DNA of 64,000 bases from the NCBI RefSeq assembly GCF_022682495.2, contig NC_071398.1, positions 92,221,705 to 92,285,704 on the forward strand. Reading direction: 5' to 3'. This stretch comes from Desmodus rotundus (taxonomy: Eukaryota; Chordata; Mammalia; Chiroptera; Phyllostomidae). This document shows, piece by piece, positions 58,340 through 64,000 of the stretch (position 1 is the stretch's first letter; the number at the start of each line of letters is the position of its first letter). The notes under the pieces are model-generated. The model was not told the DNA's origin. It was given only the letters and a program-made list of their open reading frames with translations, and searched no databases. Made by a program: the position numbers and the translations under genes.

Positions 58340-60245
58340 TTAAGAAAACAAAATCAATACAAACAAAATTAAGAAAACAATCCCATTTACAGTAGCATGA
58401 GAAAAAATAAAACAGGAATAAACTTAACTAAGGGGCTGAAAGACTTGTATAATGGAAACTATAAAACACTGATAAAGGAAATTTAAAGTAGACAGAAGTA
58501 AATGGAAATACATCCCATGTTCATAAATTGAAGAATATTCTTTTTTTTAAAGAAAGACTTTATTTATTTATTTATTTTTAGAGAGAGGGGAAGGGAGGGA
58601 GAAAGAGAGGGTAACATCAGTGTGTGGTTGCCTCTCATGTGCCCTGTTCTGGGAACCTGGCCCACAACCCAGGCATGTGCCCTGACTGGGAATCAAACTG
58701 GTGACCCTTCAGTGTGCAGGCTGGCACTCAATCCACTGTGCCAAACCAGTCAGGGCTAATTGAAGAATATTCTTAAAATGTCCATACTACCGAAAGTAAT
58801 CTATAGATTCAGTGTAATCCTCATAAAAATTCCAATGGCATTTTTTTACAGAAATAAGAAATAATTCTGAAATTGATATGATGCCACAAAGACTCCAACT
58901 AGCCAAAGCAATTTTGAATAAAAACAACAAAACTGGAGGCATCACATTTCCTGATTTCAAAATATATCACAAAGCCAAAGTAATTAAAACAGGATGGTAT
59001 GACCATAAGAACAGACACACAGACCAATGGAAGAGAAGAGAGTCCAGAAATAAACCCACACAGACACAGCCAGCTGATCTTAGACAAGGGTTCCAGACAA
59101 AGGATGGTCTCCTCAATAAACGGTGTTTGGAGAACTGGATACGCACATGTAAAAGAATGAAACTGGACCCTTATCATATACTATACACAAAAATCAACTC
59201 AAAATGGGTTAAAAACTTAAGAACCCAAACCATAAAAACCCGGAAGAAACACAAGAGAAAGAGCTTCCTGATACTGGCCTTGGCGATGATTTCTTGGATA
59301 TGACACCAAAAACACAGGGAACAAAAGCAGAGATGGAACATGAGGTTACGTCAAACTACAAAGCACAGATACACGATCAAAGTCACCTCACACCTGTTAG
59401 GACGGCTCTCACCAACAAAACAAGAGAGTGAGGCAAGTGAAGAGGATTTGGAGAAAAGAAAACTTTGCACACTGTTGGTGGGAATATGAATCGGTACAGC
59501 CATTATGAAAACGAGTATGGAGGCTCCTCAAAAATTTAAAAGGGAACTTCACATGGTCTAGAAACTCTACTTTTGCATACAGGAAATTAGGATCTTGAAG
59601 AGATATCTGCACACTCATGTTCACCGCAGTAATATTCACAACAGCCAAAACAGATGAACAGATTAAACTTAAGCACACACGCACACACACAATGACATAC
59701 TATTCAGCCTTTCAAAAGGAACTGCTGCCCTCTGCAACAATATGTTGCAGCACTATCGATCAGTCCACATTCGGCTAAGTGGAACAAGCCAGACATGTGG
59801 ACAAATACTTCAGGATACCACTTCTGTGAGGAACCCAAAACAGTCAAATTCATAGAAGCAGAGTAGAAAGGTGGTTTCTGGGGACGGGGGAAGGAGGAAA
59901 TGGAGGGGTATTAGTCATTTGGGGTGCAAAGTTTCAGTTACACTAGATGAGTAATTCCTGGAAATCTACTGTACAGCACAGTCGAAAATAATGTGTTGTA
60001 TATGTAAAAATTTGCTCAAGAGGGTTGATCTTTTTTTTTTTTAAGAGGGTTGATATTATGTCTGTTCTTATCACACACCAAAATAATGAGGTTGGGAGGA
60101 AACTTTTAGAAGTGATAGATGTTTATGGCACGGATTATGTTAATGGTTTCACAGGTGTATACGTACTTAATTTTCAGACTCATTAAGGTGTATGCATTAA
60201 GTGTATGTCAATCATACCGCAATAAAATGGTTAAAAAATATGAGA
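58340..60245 (+). mobile_element. L1 fragment (ORF2 end and 3' UTR), broken
   Basis: The sequence contains end-of-ORF2 phrases ('agacttgtataatggaaact', 'ttttgaataaaaacaacaaa', 'actggaggcatcacatttcc', 'gaactggatacgcacatgta', 'cacactgttggtgggaatat'). These are followed by a 3' UTR and 'caataaaatggttaaaaaa' at the end. Frames are interrupted, so no reverse transcriptase can be made. A Ves SINE splits it at 58543-58757. Antisense to TOR1AIP1. Confidence 0.9.
58543..58757 (-). repeat. Ves SINE nested in L1, exact 17-bp target duplication
   Basis: AATTGAAGAATATTCTT lies exactly at 58526-58542 and 58758-58774. The minus strand reads AGCCCTGACTGGTTTGGCAC, a tRNA-like body (GTTTGATTCCCAGTCAGGGC), and a CTCTTTCTCCCTCCCTTCCC tail with AAATAAATAAATAAA. 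The insertion is younger than the L1 fragment it interrupts. Confidence 0.96.
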
Positions 60246-60314
60246 ATGATAAGTAGAGGAACCAATAATGAAAGAGCATGTGAAGTAAAATATAATTGTC
60301 TTTTTTTTAATTAA

Positions 60315-60455
60315 GAAAATATCCATCAAGGTAATGTTTATCTTGAACACCTTACTCCATGGTTGCAAAGACAAAATGAGTAATAGATGAAAATGATGTT
60401 AAGTGCTCCTCTGTGATCATTTTAATGAAGAATAGCTAATTAACAGTTATGTAAG
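60315..60455 (+). repeat. Direct duplication, copy B
   Basis: 'Ggtaatgtttatcttgaaca', 'ccttactccatggttgcaaa' and 'gacaaaatgagtaatagatg' mirror copy A in the same orientation. The similarity may continue weakly to about 60455 ('agcaatgct'-type text, 'ttatgtaagatgaaatgct'). Confidence 0.7.
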
Positions 60456-60849
60456 ATGAAATGCTATGTAAGCTGTAGATACATAATTCCTAGAACACAA
60501 ACTTAGCAAGGTATATACTGCTGAGGCAGGGCATTGTATAAAAGGCCACCTCTGTCCTGCTGATTAAAAATATTATTCGGGACAGACAAAACTTCCTACA
60601 AAAAAAACCCCAAACAACTTTTTAAAAGATAAAGCTCAAGTTTTTCAGTCTGAAGAGTATAGTAACTATCAATCATTCTACAAAAAAGCAGAGGGCACAA
60701 ATCTTTCATAATTATTATCATTACATAATATATTTTAAACAATAAATAAGCAATAATTATTTATGTGGTATATAGAATTGAAAAGTTGTGTTCACATATT
60801 TGGGAAACTCATTAGAATAAGCTGGTTATAGGCACTATTGCCCCTACTT

Positions 60850-60950
60850 AAAAGGTAAGAAAACTAAAGTTTACAAAAGTTAACTGACTTTACCAAGTTC
60901 ATTCAATTAGTATGTAGAACAGTTGGGACTCGAACCCAAGGGCCCTAAAC
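60850..60950 (-). repeat. MIR SINE fragment
   Basis: 'Ggtaagaaaactaaagttta', 'ttaccaagttcattcaatta' and 'gttgggactcgaacccaag' match reverse-complement MIR core. Confidence 0.75.
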
Positions 60951-61462
60951 CCCAAACTTTCCTCTTTTCTCTACACTGCTTTTAGAGACAGGTTCTGAAG
61001 CATGTATATTAATGAGACTCAGAATTCTGACCTCTCCATAGACATCTTTCCCTATTCTCACTGTTTTTATCACCTGGGAAAAAGCAAAAATCAAGACAGC
61101 AGTTCTATTCTTCCCAAAAGTTGGGATGCAGGTTGAAACCCGACCTAGGACCGGTCTGTCCAGGCAAGTGGTGCTAACATGAGGTGACAATAAGGATCTA
61201 AAGTCCCAAGTTCTTGAACTCTAAATCCAATGAGAAATTTTCTTCTCACTGAAAGAGGCAAAAATGTATAGTGAAGACAATGAGACATGAAATTTGGAAT
61301 GCTAAGAAAAATGTTTAAAAAGTGACCTCAGATTGAAGAGGACTCTCTAAGGCTGTGTGAAAATCATACAGTCTTCTACTATCACTGAAGATACTGTTTT
61401 CCTGTTCAGTGTTCTTCAAGTCCTCGTGTGGTTAAAGGTCTAAAATATTGTCATCTGCGTTA

Positions 61463-61637
61463 CTTTTTTAAATTGATTTTAGACAAAGAGAGAGACGGAG
61501 AGGAACATCGACCTGCTGTTCCACCCATCCATGTACCCACTGGTTGATTTCTGCATGTGCCCTCACTGGGGACCGAACCCACAACCGTGGCGCACTGGGA
61601 TGGCACTCTAATCAACCGAGCCACCTGGCCAGGGTGT
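61463..61637 (-). repeat. Ves SINE
   Basis: The minus strand opens CCCTGGCCAGGTGGCTCGGT. The tRNA-like body includes GGTTCGGTCCCCAGTGAGGG, and the tail is CTCTCTCTTTGTCTAAAATC. ATCTGC occurs on both sides (about 61455 and 61640), a possible short target duplication. Confidence 0.9.
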
Positions 61638-62584
61638 TATCTGCACCTTAATGTGCAAACTTCCATGGCATATAATTTCCACCTAACTCTCAAAGCCATA
61701 TATATATATACATGTAGTTCATGGCTATTGATCAGTATACAACAATTTAAATCATAATAAATACACTAACTTAAGACAAAGTAGAAATGTAAACAGATAA
61801 ATACAAAGCAAAGCTATCAATTTAGCAACTAAAAGATCTATTTCTACATTCCAATCAGATCTTCAATATAATTATAATTATAATAGATCTTCAATAATAA
61901 TTTCCCTTCTACACTGCATCTGCAGTATTTTATTGGACAAAATAAAAATTATAGGAACTTTTTTTTTGAGCAATGTCCACTTTATATAATAAAGTCTCCT
62001 AGTTTTACTTTTATTTTTTATTTTAAAATTTTTATACAACATTTTTGAGAATACTGTATACTATATTTCACTTATCTGGAAGGAATCTGATATTAATTAC
62101 CCAGAATATATAGTTAACTATTAAGAAATAACATATAATGTCTTTGAGCTTTTCATAGAACACTCAAACTTACGCATTTTTATTTCTAAGAGTATCTGTT
62201 AGATCTTCAAAGTCAGTTTTAATTTTTTTATCTTCTTATAATCCTAGTAAGATGAATAATTAGTATTTGTTTTCTAGATTCTAGTAGGACAGAACGAGCA
62301 AATTACAAGAGGAAATGGCCTCCTAACAGCAAGTACACAAAGCAGTAAGAAGTGACAGCCAGCAGTAAGGCAAGGGCAAAAACTAACCCAGCTTGGACAG
62401 CTGAAGAACTCAGCCGTACGTGGGGTAAAACTTCACTGCTGGGATAAGTGAAGTGGGACCAGTACCGCTTTACTGATGGAAAACAAAGCCACGGAGCTTA
62501 TCTTGTCCAAGTACAGTCAGTCTCGTGAGCAAGAGATACATGACAGGGATTTTTTCATCACCTAAATAAAAGTAAGGGGAGGCC

Positions 62585-62745
62585 CAGGCTGGGTAGCTCA
62601 GTTGGTTGGAGTGTCACCCCAGTATGCCAAGGTTGCGTGTCTGATCCGGACAGGAGTCAACCCATGAATGCAAAAATGAGTGGGAGAACAAATCAATGTT
62701 TCTCTCTCTCTCTCTCTCTCTCTCAAATCAATAAGTAAATACAAG
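62585..62745 (+). repeat. Ves SINE
   Basis: It opens with GGCCCAGGCTGGGTAGCTCA and has a tRNA-like body, a CTCTCTCTCTCTCTCTCTCT tail and AAATCAATAAGTAAATA. The flanks AAGTAAGGGG and AAGTAAAGGG are a near-exact target duplication. Confidence 0.92.
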
Positions 62746-63399
62746 TAAAGGGATACCTAATGCCTCGAGACCTACTGTGATTAGATGAGTAAAGAAGGGA
62801 GCGACGTTAAGGCTCACTGGAGGCGTGGATTTTTCTTTACAGTCAAGGTTTAATATGAACACGTTGCTACGGAAATTATGATGGACACAGAATTCAAAGT
62901 ATGATTGTTTCATCATATCTATTTATGGTATTTCTTAAATTTTGTGACTTCTAATCCGTTTTAAACCTACACATAAAAATACAATTTGTGGATTTCAGCC
63001 TTTATTACTTAAAATAATGGGTACGCAAAGCTGTTCCAAGTTTACTTATATAAAAGTAAACAAAGTCTGCTAAAAATAAAAATCAGGTACTGTCAGAAGA
63101 GTAGACACTCATCATCATATACAGACTGCGCTGCTGGGGCAGAGGACCGACAACTTGTCAAGCCTGGACCCACCCCCACCAGCTTGCTTACACCGCTACC
63201 TACACAGCCCACCCAGCTCATCTCCTGCCAGTCCAAGCAGATAGAAACAACTGAACTAGTAATCACAGCTTCCCTTTATTAATGAAATCACAAACAGTCT
63301 ATCTGCTTAACTGAAGAATTCAATGTTTTATATGTTAAATAATCAAGAAAAACAGCTAATAAAATTATTTCAAGAACGAGTAGAGATTTAGCAACTTAC

Positions 63400-63468
63400 T
63401 CTGTATCCTTGTCCTTATCTGGGGAGGCCGTTCAATCCACTCCAGAGAGGATTTTTGATATCCCGAGC
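63400..63468 (-). CDS. TOR1AIP1: TOR1AIP1 third-last coding exon (23 residues)
   Basis: A 69-base exon, entered after TATTTGCTTCAG and left through GTAAGTTGC. Completing the first codon with the carried base, it encodes (S)SGYQKSSLEWIERPPQIRT then RIQ, and leaves one base. Human LAP1 has [20 protein letters not shown] at this place. It belongs to the lamin-facing nucleoplasmic region shortly before the membrane segment. Confidence 0.92.
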
Positions 63469-63604
63469 CTGAAGCAAATATATGTATCAAAATATAATTT
63501 AACATATTTTGAAAATATATACCATACTCCAGTGTTAAATAATGTCAAAGGACTACATCTGTGAGGATGAAAGACTTCCCAGCAAAGTAGGCAGCAAATA
63601 AATA

Positions 63605-63732
63605 TACAAGGGTGAGCAAAAGTAGGTTAGTAATAATAGTAAATAATACAATAATTAATAAATAATAATGACACAAGAATAAATTGTTTCGTGTACTCAC
63701 AACTGTAAACCTACTTTTGCCCGCCCCTGTAT
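63605..63732 (+). mobile_element. Short mariner-like TIR element, copy 3
   Basis: The left end TACAAGGGTGAGCAAAAGTA and, on the other strand, TACAGGGGCGGGCAAAAGTA are inverted repeats of about 25 bases with few mismatches. The middle is A/T-rich with ACACAAGAATAAATTGTTTC. TA lies outside both ends. It is the best preserved of three copies in this window (others at 10839-10964 and 44693-44826). Confidence 0.8.
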
Positions 63733-64000
63733 AATCACCTAAGAAACAAATCTGTACACGTCCTTTGCTCTGGTCTGTGAGAATGAGCGTGCTCAGTAAC
63801 ACCTGAACTTAGTTTCAATGTTATTTAAGATGAAAAAGTTGACCATTTACTCTTGCAAATAAATTGTTTTCAGTAAAATAGTGAACATACTTCCACATCA
63901 CAGAGTAACTACCACATATAGGACCAATGTGTGGTAAATTAAAAGGCAAAGAGAATAAAATGACTTAAAATCCTGTTAGTACTTTTTGTTGGCAGAGTAA

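Larger units (their letters stand above)
56828..63399. other. TOR1AIP1 intron between the third-last and penultimate coding exons
   Basis: A 6.6-kb intron holding an L1 3' end (57360-57620), a 1.9-kb L1 fragment with a nested Ves (58340-60245), a diverged duplication on either side of it, a MIR, and two Ves SINEs. The stretches 57620-58190, 60460-60850 and 61640-62580 show nothing I can name. Confidence 0.75.
52410..64000 (-). other. TOR1AIP1: TOR1AIP1 gene, 3' part, continues past the right edge
   Basis: TOR1AIP1 encodes LAP1, a single-pass inner nuclear membrane protein. Its nucleoplasmic half binds lamins and its luminal half activates the AAA+ ATPase torsin-1A. Three coding exons are seen on the minus strand: 63400-63468, 56771-56827 and 54060-54844. 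They join in frame with GT/AG borders and encode roughly the last 303 residues. That covers the end of the nucleoplasmic region, the membrane segment and the complete luminal domain. The earlier exons lie to the right of the window. Its 3' end faces the CEP350 promoter about 12 kb away, the order found in human. TOR1AIP2 (LULL1) is a relative, but the residues here match TOR1AIP1. Confidence 0.95.

Noticed and set aside
58878..59303. A 141-codon open frame on the plus strand
   Set aside because: It is the remaining C-terminal part of a broken L1 ORF2, not an independent gene.
1250..62745. tRNA genes suggested by tRNA-like boxes
   Set aside because: All tRNA-like segments noted are heads of Ves or MIR SINEs, followed by SINE bodies and tails; none folds convincingly as a stand-alone tRNA by inspection.
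1..64000. CRISPR arrays, operons, riboswitches, prophage or other prokaryotic systems
   Set aside because: The sequence is vertebrate nuclear DNA with introns, SINEs and LINEs. The periodic repeats seen are microsatellites and an 18-bp tandem repeat, not spaced direct repeats.

Overview
This is a stretch of mammalian nuclear genome. It is almost certainly from a bat, because it carries at least ten tRNA-derived SINEs of the chiropteran Ves type in addition to the general mammalian MIR, L2, L1 and hAT repeats. The density of Ves copies suggests Yangochiroptera, which is an inference; the species cannot be named from this window.

Two protein-coding genes are present, both on the minus strand. 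From 64.0 kb down to about 52.4 kb lies the 3' part of TOR1AIP1 (lamina-associated polypeptide 1), with its last three coding exons and its 3' UTR. From about 40.3 kb down to the left edge lies the 5' part of CEP350 (a centrosome and centriole protein), with a CpG-island promoter, a non-coding first exon, a first intron of about 14.7 kb and ten coding exons giving residues 1 to about 722 of a protein of roughly 3,100 residues. The head-to-tail order TOR1AIP1 then CEP350 is that of human chromosome 1q25. All exon joins proposed here keep the reading frame and use GT/AG splice sites, so both genes look intact. They share no pathway: TOR1AIP1 acts at the inner nuclear membrane as a torsin ATPase activator, CEP350 at centrioles and microtubules.

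Layout: 0-40.3 kb CEP350; 39.6-40.6 kb CpG island and promoter; 40.6-52.4 kb intergenic, with Ves, MIR, L2 and a small mariner-like element; 52.4-64 kb TOR1AIP1, whose introns hold a hAT transposase relic, a 1.9 kb L1 fragment split by a Ves SINE, and further SINEs.

No new gene system was found. The more interesting observations concern mobile elements: a 498-bp hAT element with an exact 8-bp target duplication and what looks like a related transposase relic 23 kb away; two short terminal-inverted-repeat families represented two and three times; a Ves inside an L1 with an exact 17-bp target duplication; and a diverged direct duplication of about 100 bp on either side of that L1. Repeat family names come from recognition of consensus sequences, not from a search, and repeat edges without a stated target duplication are approximate.
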